This document shows positions 22,980-30,963 of a stretch of DNA of 40,059 nt, in pieces. Under the pieces are notes generated by a model. That model was given only the letters and a program-made list of their open reading frames with translations, did no database searches and was not told the origin of the DNA. The position numbers and the translations under genes were made by a program. Position 1 is the stretch's first letter; every line of letters begins with the position of its first letter. The DNA lies in the NCBI GenBank assembly GCA_029259455.1, contig JAPDIT010000040.1, positions 1 to 40,059 on the forward strand, written 5' to 3'. The DNA comes from Archaeoglobi archaeon. Its GTDB lineage: Archaea > Halobacteriota > Archaeoglobi > Archaeoglobales > Archaeoglobaceae.

Positions 22980-25655
22980 CTAATCCCAGAACTTCCTCGT
23001 TCTTACGTAGTTCCTCTCTGCCTCGATTAAAGCCTTGAAGAAGTCATTTTCTGTTGGGTAAAATCTCGACAGGATTCTCGCCGCAGTATCTGCTCCTATT
23101 CCGTATGTTGAAAGGGCGTAAACAGCTCTCTTTCCGTACCCCATAACAAGGTTTGCCAGTTTGAAAAGCTCATTTTTCCTGAAATCCTTAACATCCCTTC
23201 TTGAGTTGAATACCGCAATCATTCTCGAACCGCATCTGATGCAGGTGAACCTGTCAAAGCTTCCTACACTCTCAGTGTAGCTGGCCTTGCAGTTGAGGCA
23301 GTAAACCCTTACCACTTCCTTCTCAAGCCTCTCCCTGAAGGCCTTAAGGATTGCCTCATTTGACTTCACAGCAAGTATGTCCATTGCCCTCTGCCTTGCA
23401 GCGAGGCTGATAGGGCTCAACTCATTGTACACAGAAAGCTCAATTTCTCCGCTTTGGATTTTGTGTATGATTTCCGCAGTCCTCTTAACATCCATCTTCT
23501 CAACAAAAATCTCTCTAAGAGCTTCTCTGTAAATTGGTGTGTCTTTCAGCTTCACCACCAAGTTTCTCACATTTATCCTGCTCAGCTCATCCTCCTTAGA
23601 CAAAAATCCAAACTTTCTGGCTGCGTTTACAACCTTCCACTGCATGAGCTTCGTATCAAAAACCGCCCTCTCAGCCAGAGTTTCAACAGCCTCTGGATTA
23701 ATGCTCCCAATTATGCTTTCAACCTCCTTAGGCCTTGCCGGATTTAGCTTGATTCTGTAGGGGTCGATTTCAACAGCAACACTGCTCCCTCTTCTCGCAG
23801 TGAGGAGTAATGCAAGGATTCTGCCGAGAGCCTCGTTCACCTTGTGCCCGAAGCAAGCATTGACCACCACAACATTTTCCGATCCCTCAATGGTCACGTG
23901 AGTGTCCGAAGGAACTGCAAAACCCTTCTCAATTTGCTCTTTCAGAGTTTTAACCACCAACTCCACGTCTCCATCCACGCCCAGAGCTTTAACGGCAGAC
24001 CTTTCTCCTTTCGCCCTGATAATCCCGGCCAACCAGCTTCTTAGCATTCCTACTTCCTGAGCGACCTCAAACGGCACGGGAATTTCCTCTCCAGCCCAGG
24101 AGGGAATCTCACCTTCAGCAGAGACAGGCTCAACTCTCACCACGTCATCAACGCTCAGCACCCTCCACAGCTCTCCTTTCATCGCGAAAATCTCTCCACT
24201 GAAAGTTGAAAGGAAGCTTTCATCCAGAGAGCCAATCGTTCTTCCTGTAGAGACGTCAACAACCCTGTATCTTTTCTCATCAGGGATCATGGAAATGTTC
24301 TCGTAAAAGTATCTCCTCGTGTTTCTTCTCGCCCCGATCTCTCCATCATCGTAGAATATTTTTCCGATGTTGGCAAGAAAACTGCAAACTTCTTCAAATT
24401 CTTTGAAGCTCAGATTTCGGTAGGGAGAAGCCCTCCTGATTATTCTGTAGGCCTTCTTAGCATTAATTCTTCCGTATTCGAGGGCTAAGGCGCATATCTG
24501 GTTCGCCAGAACATCCAAACTTTTGAAGTGAATCTCGACATCCTCCAGCAAACCCTCTTTAGCCCTTCTCACAATGACTAGCGATTCGAGAACATCGTCA
24601 AAGCTTTCCGCAACGATATATCCTCTGGAGACTCTCCCCAACCCATGTCCGCTCCTTCCAACCCTCTGCACGAGCCTTACAGCCTGTCTTGGGCTGTTGT
24701 ACTGGATGACGAGGTTGACGTGGCCTATGTCTATCCCAAGCTCCATTGAGGAAGTGCAGATTAAGGCATCAAGCTCTCCTCTCGCAAACCTCTCTTCAGC
24801 CTCAACTCTTGCCTCCCTCGAAAGGCTTCCGTGATGAACTTCCACATTTATCAGCTTTTTGAGCTTCACACCAAGAGCCTCTGCAGTCTGGCGTGTGTTT
24901 ACGAAAATCAATGCGGAGCCATGTTTTTTCACAGCCTCTGCGATGAACTTGAGCTCTCCTGCAATCTCCTCATCAACATTCAGCTTTACAACAAGCTCAC
25001 TGTCCGGTTCAGGCTTCACGACGGAGATTTCGTACTCCTTTTCAGTTTTCCACTCCAGAATCTCTGCATTTACTCCAATAAACCTCGAAACAATCTCAGG
25101 CTTGCTGACGGTTGCAGAAAGACCGATCGTCTGGAATTTTGTAATCTCTCTCAACCTCTCAAGAGCTACGCTGAGCTGCACACCCCTCTCGCTGTCGATA
25201 AGCTCATGAATTTCGTCAATGACAACATACCTTACATTCTTCAAAGCTTTCCTGAGATTTTTACCCAAAAAGAGAATCTGGAAAGTTTCTGGAGTCGTTA
25301 TTAAGAGGTGTGGCGGCTTTCTTGACTGCCTCGCCCTCTGTGAGTCCGGAGTATCGCCATGTCTGACATCAACTCTAATGCCCAGAGACTCCGCAATCCC
25401 CTTTATTCTTCTCAGCATATCCCTGTTCAAAGCCCTGAGTGGGGTGATGTAGATTGCCACGATTCCGGTATCGCCCGTCTTGAGCATTTTCTCAAATATG
25501 GGGATTATCGCGGCCTCCGTCTTCCCGCTGCCGGTAGGGGCAATGATGAGAACGTCTTTGCCGCTCAGAATCTTTTTATGGGCTTCTAACTGCAATTCCG
25601 TCAGCTTCTCAATTCCTACCGTTCTCAAGGCCTCTCTGAGTCTGCTGTCAAGCAT
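22980..25655 (-). CDS. lhr: Lhr-type SF2 DNA helicase with C-terminal zinc ribbon
   Basis: 891 residues. Walker A APTGSGKTEAA (K45), motif II VVIDEIHEL (DEIH 147-150), motif III GLSATV and motif VI VQRVGRSGHG are all present, followed by the winged-helix and Lhr-specific core (about 400-700). The C-terminus has a four-cysteine ribbon, CLNCKASY...CIRCGS, near 785-815, found in the archaeal Lhr groups. Lhr proteins unwind RNA:DNA hybrids and forked DNA in repair and replication-fork processing. The start ATG at 25655 gives the family opening. It is separated by 95 nt from the divergent Lrp gene. Confidence 0.93.
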   Translation of the reverse strand: MLDSRLREALRTVGIEKLTELQLEAHKKILSGKDVLIIAPTGSGKTEAAIIPIFEKMLKTGDTGIVAIYITPLRALNRDMLRRIKGIAESLGIRVDVRHGDTPDSQRARQSRKPPHLLITTPETFQILFLGKNLRKALKNVRYVVIDEIHELIDSERGVQLSVALERLREITKFQTIGLSATVSKPEIVSRFIGVNAEILEWKTEKEYEISVVKPEPDSELVVKLNVDEEIAGELKFIAEAVKKHGSALIFVNTRQTAEALGVKLKKLINVEVHHGSLSREARVEAEERFARGELDALICTSSMELGIDIGHVNLVIQYNSPRQAVRLVQRVGRSGHGLGRVSRGYIVAESFDDVLESLVIVRRAKEGLLEDVEIHFKSLDVLANQICALALEYGRINAKKAYRIIRRASPYRNLSFKEFEEVCSFLANIGKIFYDDGEIGARRNTRRYFYENISMIPDEKRYRVVDVSTGRTIGSLDESFLSTFSGEIFAMKGELWRVLSVDDVVRVEPVSAEGEIPSWAGEEIPVPFEVAQEVGMLRSWLAGIIRAKGERSAVKALGVDGDVELVVKTLKEQIEKGFAVPSDTHVTIEGSENVVVVNACFGHKVNEALGRILALLLTARRGSSVAVEIDPYRIKLNPARPKEVESIIGSINPEAVETLAERAVFDTKLMQWKVVNAARKFGFLSKEDELSRINVRNLVVKLKDTPIYREALREIFVEKMDVKRTAEIIHKIQSGEIELSVYNELSPISLAARQRAMDILAVKSNEAILKAFRERLEKEVVRVYCLNCKASYTESVGSFDRFTCIRCGSRMIAVFNSRRDVKDFRKNELFKLANLVMGYGKRAVYALSTYGIGADTAARILSRFYPTENDFFKALIEAERNYVRTRKFWD

Positions 25656-25721
25656 CGCAAAGGCTATGTAGGCTGGAAGGGGATTAAAGTTTTTCCCTTG
25701 AAGTTTTACACTACAAAAACC

Positions 25722-25729
25722 TTAAAAAA
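25722..25729 (+). promoter_or_regulatory. TATA box of the Lrp/AsnC gene
   Basis: TTAAAAAA is centred about 26 nt upstream of the ATG at 25751. This predicts a leaderless transcript and supports that ATG over the TTG at 25742. Confidence 0.5.
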
Positions 25730-25750
25730 TTCTTCAAATAATTGGCTTTA

Positions 25751-26200
25751 ATGGTAAAAATTGATGATGTTGACATAAAAATTCTGAAGGAATTGCAAGA
25801 AGATGCGAGAAAGAGCCTGAAAGAAATTTCGGAAAAGGTAGGAGTGGCTGAGGGGACTGTTTACAACAGAATAAACAAAATGAGGAAAATTGGACTGATA
25901 AAGAAGTTCATTCCTGTAATCGACTACTCACTGCTCGGATACGACCTCATAGCGATAATAGGCATTACCGCAGAGGGTGGATATCTAACGGAAATTGAAA
26001 AGGAGATTGCAAATGAGAAGAACGTCACTGCTGTGTATGATGTCACAGGGGACTACGACATTATAGTGGTGGCGAAGTTCAAAGACAGGGACAGCCTCAA
26101 CGCCTTCGTAAAAAGAGTGGCGGGGATGAAGAGAGTTCTAAAGACTTACACAATGCTCGTGCTGAACGTCGTCAAGGAGTCGCACCTCATAGATCTCTAA
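25751..26200 (+). CDS. Lrp/AsnC family transcription regulator
   Basis: 149 residues from the ATG at 25751. The N-terminal helix-turn-helix runs DVDIKILKELQEDARKSLKEI...GVAEGTVYNRINKM, and the RAM ligand-binding domain follows from about 65, ending with TYTMLVLNVVKE. Members form octamers and respond to amino acids. Its gene is convergent with argJ and shares the CTAA that encodes both stops. Amino-acid genes argJ and ilvB/ilvN lie within 7 kb, but the effector and targets are not evident. Lrp-type autoregulation is common; no operator was identified. Confidence 0.93.
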   Translation: MVKIDDVDIKILKELQEDARKSLKEISEKVGVAEGTVYNRINKMRKIGLIKKFIPVIDYSLLGYDLIAIIGITAEGGYLTEIEKEIANEKNVTAVYDVTGDYDIIVVAKFKDRDSLNAFVKRVAGMKRVLKTYTMLVLNVVKESHLIDL

Positions 26201-27336
26201 GTTGTGTACTCAGCATTCAGCTTTACATAGTCATATGTGAGGTCGCAACCTATTGCAAATCCTTTGCCAGACCCTTTCTCAAGCTTTATTTTTATGATGA
26301 GGTCGTCTGAGTTTTGCATGAGATTTCTTGCCTGCTCTTCTGTCCCCAGAGGTCTTCCTGCATCAACGAGGAAGATTTCTTCCTTACCGTCAGATAAGCT
26401 GAGCGTTACTCTTTCGTCAACATTAGCCCCGCTGTAGCCGGCAGCGGCAATTATTCTTCCCCAGTTAGGGTCACAGCCAAATATTGCCGTCTTGACAAGC
26501 AGAGAGCTTGCGACTGCTCTCGCAATCAAGTTTGCATCATCATCGCTCATCCCGCCCTCAACACGAACCTCGAAAACCTTGGTAGCACCCTCTCCATCCC
26601 TCGCAATCTGCTTTGCTATGCTGTAAAAGACTGAATGTAGCTCCTGCTCGAAAACATCCTTCTCAACTCTCTCCTTGCCAGTTGAAACAAGCAAGACGGT
26701 GTCGTTGGTTGAAGTGTCGCCATCAACAGTCAGCCTGTTGAAGGTGCTGTCAACAGCCTTCTTGAGCATTTCGTAAAGCTCTCCACTGTCAAATTTTGCA
26801 GAGGTGAATGCAAAGCACAGCATCGTTGCCATGTTTGGAGCAATCATCCCCGCGCCCTTTGCCACCGCAGTTATTCTTCCTTTCTCGGAATGAGCTTTTT
26901 TCACGAACCTGTCTGTGGTGACAATAGCCTCCCCAAATCTATGAGCATTCTCAGGAGAATTTCCCAAAGAAGAGTAAACTTCAGGAGCCTTCTTCCTTAT
27001 CCAGTCCATGTTCAGCTTTCTTCCTATAACCCCAGTCGATGCCACAGCCACTCTCCTCTCATCACACCCCAAAAGCCCCGCAGCAATCCTGCACATCTCC
27101 TTGGCATCCTTCAGCCCCTGCTCACCGGTGTAGGCATTGGCATTACCACTGTTGACTATGATGCCCTCCACAACTCCTTCTCTGATGTTCTCCTCACAAA
27201 CGATAACTGGAGCGGCTCTGATTTTGTTCTGCGTAAAAACACCTGCTATACTCCCCTTTACCTTTACAAGTCCCAGTCCATACTTTCCCTCCTTTATTCC
27301 GTTGCAAAAGACTCCGTCGATATCAGTAATTTCCAT
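26197..27336 (-). CDS. argJ: Ornithine acetyltransferase / N-acetylglutamate synthase
   Basis: 379 residues. ArgJ recycles the acetyl group from N-acetylornithine to glutamate in arginine synthesis. The self-cleavage site is intact: GAGMIAPNMATMLCF with Thr171 as the nucleophile that becomes the N-terminus of the beta chain. VNSGNANAYTG, AVASTGVIGRKL and the C-terminal GCDPNWGRIIAAAGYSG are diagnostic. Whether it is mono- or bifunctional cannot be read reliably. The gene stands alone with its own promoter, divergent from pgk, with no other arg genes in the window. Confidence 0.95.
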   Translation of the reverse strand: MEITDIDGVFCNGIKEGKYGLGLVKVKGSIAGVFTQNKIRAAPVIVCEENIREGVVEGIIVNSGNANAYTGEQGLKDAKEMCRIAAGLLGCDERRVAVASTGVIGRKLNMDWIRKKAPEVYSSLGNSPENAHRFGEAIVTTDRFVKKAHSEKGRITAVAKGAGMIAPNMATMLCFAFTSAKFDSGELYEMLKKAVDSTFNRLTVDGDTSTNDTVLLVSTGKERVEKDVFEQELHSVFYSIAKQIARDGEGATKVFEVRVEGGMSDDDANLIARAVASSLLVKTAIFGCDPNWGRIIAAAGYSGANVDERVTLSLSDGKEEIFLVDAGRPLGTEEQARNLMQNSDDLIIKIKLEKGSGKGFAIGCDLTYDYVKLNAEYTT

Positions 27337-27355
27337 GCTGCAACTCTGTTCAAGT

Positions 27356-27387
27356 AAATTAAAATTTTCAGAAAATTTTTAATTTTC
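27356..27387. promoter_or_regulatory. Symmetric AT-rich divergent promoter of argJ and pgk
   Basis: The arms AAATTAAAATTTTC (27356-27369) and GAAAATTTTTAATTTT (27371-27386) form an inverted repeat with one base of difference. Each arm acts as a plausible TATA box: the left centre is about 25 nt from the argJ ATG (27336) and the right centre 24.5 nt from the pgk ATG (27406). Both transcripts would be leaderless. Confidence 0.55.
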
Positions 27388-27405
27388 ACGTTCCGAATTG
27401 GACTG

Positions 27406-28626
27406 ATGATCGACGGCCTTCCAACACTGGATGACATATCTTACAAAGGAAAGCACGTTCTGCTGAGGGTTGATATCAACGCACCAATTGTGAATTCAAC
27501 AATTCTGGATACGAGCAGATTTGAGAGTCACATTCCGACGATTGAAGCTCTTGAAGACTCCAAGCTCGTGCTGATTGCGCATCAGAGCAGGCCCGGAAAA
27601 AAGGATTTCACAACTCTTGAAAGCCATGCGTCAACTCTCTCAAAGCTACTCGGAAAAAGAGTCGAATACATAGACGAAATTTTCAGCAGAGGCGTTCTCA
27701 GGAAAATAAAGGAGATGGAAGACGGAGATATACTCTTGCTTGAGAACGTGAGGTTTTACTCGGAAGAGCAGTTAAACAGAAGCGCTGAGGAGCATGCTGA
27801 ATGCCATTTGGTCAAGAAACTAAGCAAAGCCTTTGACATCTTTGTCAACGATGCCTTCTCTGCCTCCCACCGAAGCCACGCATCTCTTGTAGGCTTTGTT
27901 CCCGTTCTACCATCCGTTGTGGGAAGGCTGGTGGAGAATGAAGTAACTGCCCTGAGCAAACCTTTAAGGGGGGAAGGGAGAAAAATCTTCGTTCTTGGAG
28001 GAGCTAAGATCAAGGATTCCGTGAAGGTGCTTAAAAACGTGCTGAAGAACGGAATAGCGGAGAAAGTCGTTCTGACAGGTGTCGTCGCCAACTACTTCCT
28101 CATGCTGAAAGGATTCGATATAGGGGAAGTGAACAGAAAGGTTGTGGAGGACAACAAGGAAGATGTGAAAGACGAGGAAATGAGGGCTATTCTCGAAAAG
28201 TATTCCGATAAAATCATCCTCCCCATTGACTTTGGAGTGGAGAAAGACGGTGTGAGGGTTGACACCCCTCTGGATAGATTTGATGGTAAATATAAAATCA
28301 TGGACGTAGGACTTGAGACGGTCAACATGCTTTCAGAAATCATCCCGCAGCACGATTACGTGGTTTTGAATGGCCCTGCAGGAGTTTTTGAAGATGAACG
28401 CTTCTCTCTCGGGACGTATGAAATTCTGAGAGCTGCTACAAAAGCAGGCTACTCCGTAGTTGGCGGAGGACACATAGCCTCTGCAGCCCGCTTATTCGGT
28501 CTCTCGGATAAATTCAGCCACGTATCAACTGCAGGAGGGGCATGCATCAGGTTTTTGAGCGGTGAAAAGCTTGTAGCCCTTGAAGTTATCAAAGAATACT
28601 GGAAGAGGAAGTGGAGCAAATCTTAA
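27406..28626 (+). CDS. pgk: Phosphoglycerate kinase
   Basis: 406 residues, typical for archaeal PGK. It interconverts 1,3-bisphosphoglycerate plus ADP and 3-phosphoglycerate plus ATP; in Archaeoglobus it probably serves gluconeogenesis mainly. LLRVDINAPI is the N-terminal substrate motif, VNDAFSASHRSHASLVGF is the basic patch region, FVLGGAKIKDSVKVL is near 195, and the nucleotide loop with GGGHIASAARLFGL and STAGGACIRFLSG closes the protein. The start ATG at 27406 agrees with the promoter spacing. Intact. Confidence 0.95.
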   Translation: MIDGLPTLDDISYKGKHVLLRVDINAPIVNSTILDTSRFESHIPTIEALEDSKLVLIAHQSRPGKKDFTTLESHASTLSKLLGKRVEYIDEIFSRGVLRKIKEMEDGDILLLENVRFYSEEQLNRSAEEHAECHLVKKLSKAFDIFVNDAFSASHRSHASLVGFVPVLPSVVGRLVENEVTALSKPLRGEGRKIFVLGGAKIKDSVKVLKNVLKNGIAEKVVLTGVVANYFLMLKGFDIGEVNRKVVEDNKEDVKDEEMRAILEKYSDKIILPIDFGVEKDGVRVDTPLDRFDGKYKIMDVGLETVNMLSEIIPQHDYVVLNGPAGVFEDERFSLGTYEILRAATKAGYSVVGGGHIASAARLFGLSDKFSHVSTAGGACIRFLSGEKLVALEVIKEYWKRKWSKS

Positions 28627-28754
28627 TTTTTTAAAATTTCTTAACGATAAAATTTTATAGCTTTTGTTTTACTTAAAGGGATTAATCAGATAGTTGTTTT
28701 TAGCAGAAAACGTTAAATATTGTCTAAAATTTTCCAATGAAGAGGTGTGATAAA

Positions 28755-29655
28755 ATGAATTACAGATTACAGGGAAGAATATGAAAAAAAGCTTATCAGT
28801 CCTGAAGAGGCGGCAGGGCTTGTAGAGAACGGAATGCACATCGAATTCGTAGTTCTGCTAACACTGCTCTGATTATAGACAAATATCTCGCAAAAAGAAA
28901 GGACGAACTTGATTATGTAAAAGTCGGGATGTTCATAGACCTTGCGCACTATGAATTTCTTAAAGCAGATCCAAACGGAGAAGTCTTCGACTGGTCGAGC
29001 GGTTTTCTCTACCGCCCAGTAAGGAAAACCAGCAAGGAACTTGGTCCATGCGTTTTTAGGCCAAACCTTTACCATGACGTTCCGAAGATTGTCAGGGAAT
29101 TCGCGAGGACTACGATCCCATAGATATCGTCTACATCGTCACGACACCCATGGACAAGCACGGTTACTTCAACTTCGGCCTTACCTGCTCGCACATGAAG
29201 GCGCTGGCAGAAGTAGCGAAGAAGGTCGTTGTGGTTGTCAAGGAAGACATGCCGTGGATTAACGGAGCTACGACGAATGCATCCACATCTCAGAGGTTGA
29301 TTACATCGTTGAGGATAGTGAGATGCCGCTCCCCTTCATACCCTTCACCCCACCACCAACCAAAGAAGATGAGATGATTGCCGAAAACATACTCAATGCT
29401 GAGACAAAAGATGTAGAAAGCTCATTCAGGATGGCTCAACCATACAGGTGGGAATTGGCGGTCTGCCGGACACAGTTGTCAAGCTGCTTAAGGAGAGCGG
29501 CTACAAGAATCTTGGTGTTCATACCGAAATGATGGGCGATGGTACGCTTGAGCTCATTGAGGAGGGTGTGGTTACCAACGATCAGAAGAAGCTTGACAGG
29601 GGGAAGAGCGTTTTCACGTTTTGCCTCGGTTCACTGAAGCTATACGAATACCTCC
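28755..29655 (+). pseudogene. Acetyl-CoA hydrolase / 4-hydroxybutyrate-type CoA-transferase, frameshifted and truncated by IS
   Basis: A ribosome binding site GAGGTGTGA (28742-28750) precedes the ATG at 28755. In order, across three frames: DYREEYEKKLISPEEAAGLV, then SANTALIIDKYLAKRKDELDYVK, DLAHYEFLKADPNGEVFDWSS, DPIDIVYIVTTPMDKHGYFNFG, KVVVVVKEDMPWINGA, DYIVEDSEMPLPFIPFTPPP, VGIGGLPDTVVKLL, and GVHTEMMGDGTLELIEEGVVTN, where HTE holds the catalytic glutamate. At least five frame changes are needed. After FCLGSLKLYEYL the sequence turns into IS copy B, so the C-terminal quarter is gone. A TATA-like TTAAATA near 28712 suits it. Confidence 0.85.
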
Positions 29656-30454
29656 TGCAGACAATACAAAGACATTGGAGAGATTCCCAAACTAAGAAAG
29701 CGGGCAGACCCAAAAAGGAACTATCTGAAGAAGAAATAAAAGCCATAGAAGAAGCATACGAAGAATACAGATGTAATGCGATAGTCAAAAAATACTAAAA
29801 GAAAGAGAGAGGTTACAATATAAGCAAGAACAAAATCCATGAAGTGTTGAAGATGTTAGGCTATTCTAAGGAAGAAGAGAACAAAAGGAAGAGAAAGAGG
29901 TGGATACGCTACGAAAGAAGGCATTCCATAGTTTGTGGCATACAGACTGGCTTTTCTATAATGGAAAGTGGATGATGGCTTATTTAGATGATGCATCCCG
30001 TTTAGTAGTTGGTTACGGAGTATTTGACAATGCAACAGCAGAAAATGCCATACGAGTTTTGAGAGAAGCGATGGATAATTATGGCAAACCTGAATCCATA
30101 CTAACGGATAGAGGATCTAGTTCTATGCTTCAGCAGGAGAGAAGAGAGCAAAAGGGAAATCCAGGTTTGAGAAATTCCTTGAGGAGAATGGTATAAAGCA
30201 CATCGTCGCAAGAGTAAACCACCCACAAACGAATGGTAAGATCGAGAGATTCTACGGGACTCTTGAAGATAAAGCCAGATACTTTGAAACTCTGGATGAG
30301 TTTGTAGAGTGGTATAATTGCAAAGCTGACATGAGTCTCAATCTGGAGGAGTTGGAGACTCCTTATCAAGCATTTCTGAGAAAGCTCCCACCTGAGAGAG
30401 TTTTGGGTTACTGCTGGAGGTGGTTCATGGCGGGAATAATTTTAGGAAACTACA
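29656..30454 (+). mobile_element. Insertion sequence copy B, decayed; same family as copy A
   Basis: Starts where the CoA-transferase reading stops (about 29656, uncertain by about 20 nt) and ends at 30454, the last base shared with copy A before the flanks differ. It contains the N-terminal part missing from copy A. No clear terminal inverted repeats were found. The first ~115 nt shared with copy A show only two differences, while the remainder is clearly more diverged, so the two copies have an uneven history. The element lies 20 nt from the end of ilvN/ilvH. Confidence 0.8.
29665..30452 (+). pseudogene. Transposase (HTH plus rve integrase core), frameshifted
   Basis: The N-terminal section reads IQRHWRDSQTKKAGRPKKEL, then SEEEIKAIEEAYEEYRCNAIVKKY and a TAA at about 29796. 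The same frame resumes as GYNISKNKIHEVLKMLGYSKEEE, a second HTH. A base missing near 29929 shifts the frame before LWHTDWLFYNGKW; a second lesion near 30118-30135 breaks the core after ILTDRG. The remainder, ENGIKHIVARVNHPQTNGKIERFYG through EFVEWYNCKADMSLNLEELE and GYCWRWF, is open to 30471. The D-D-E residues are all still encoded but never in one frame, so the element cannot make its own transposase. Confidence 0.8.
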
Positions 30455-30474
30455 CATTATCACCATTTTAAAAT

Positions 30475-30954
30475 TCATTTTTTGCTACCCCTCACCATGG
30501 CAACTTTTCCGGTTCTTGCGAGCTCCTTAATGCCATACTGTCTCATCAAATCGATGAACGCCGAAACCTTATCCTCATCACCGGTAACTTCGATGATGAA
30601 GCTATCCCTCGAAACATCAACTATTCTCGCCCTGAAGATGTTTGTCAATTCAACAATTTCTCCTCTCTTCTCAGGAGGTGCGTGAACCCTTATAAGACAG
30701 AGTTCCCTTTCAACCGAGCTCTCAGATATCTCGCTAACCTTGATTGTCTCAATAAGCTTGTTAAGCTGCTTTATCACCTGCTCGACAACCTTGTCGTCCC
30801 CTTCAACAACAATCGTCATTCTTGACAGGTCTTCTCTTTCAGTGGTGCCAACACTCAGGCTATCGATGTTGAAACCTCTTCTCCTGAACAGACTCGCGAC
30901 TCTCGCAAGGACGCCAGGCTTGTTCTCAACCAGAACGGCTATCGTGTGCTTCAT
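30475..30954 (-). CDS. ilvH: Acetolactate synthase small (regulatory) subunit
   Basis: 159 residues (also called ilvN). An ACT domain opens the protein, KHTIAVLVENKPGVLARVASLF, with the valine-binding GFNIDSLSVG loop, followed by the C-terminal domain with LCLIRVHAPPEKRGEIVELTNIFRARIVD. It binds branched-chain amino acids and controls the large subunit by feedback. The start is 9 nt from the ilvB stop, so the two are co-transcribed in the order ilvB-ilvH. Its stop is only 20 nt from IS copy B, but the gene is full length. Confidence 0.95.
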   Translation of the reverse strand: MKHTIAVLVENKPGVLARVASLFRRRGFNIDSLSVGTTEREDLSRMTIVVEGDDKVVEQVIKQLNKLIETIKVSEISESSVERELCLIRVHAPPEKRGEIVELTNIFRARIVDVSRDSFIIEVTGDEDKVSAFIDLMRQYGIKELARTGKVAMVRGSKK

Positions 30955-30963
30955 ACTATCACC

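Noticed and set aside
29448..29798. A 116-residue open frame as an independent gene
   Set aside because: Its first half is a piece of the CoA-transferase and its second half the transposase HTH; it is a chance fusion of two dead genes.
29785..29830. Programmed frameshift at the A-run in the transposase of copy B
   Set aside because: The homologous protein continues in the same frame after the TAA, so a point change or small indel pair explains it better than programmed slippage.
28755..30454. Frameshifts here being sequencing errors
   Set aside because: Long core genes on both sides have no frameshift at all, while lesions cluster in mobile or dispensable genes. Real decay is more likely, though reads would settle it.
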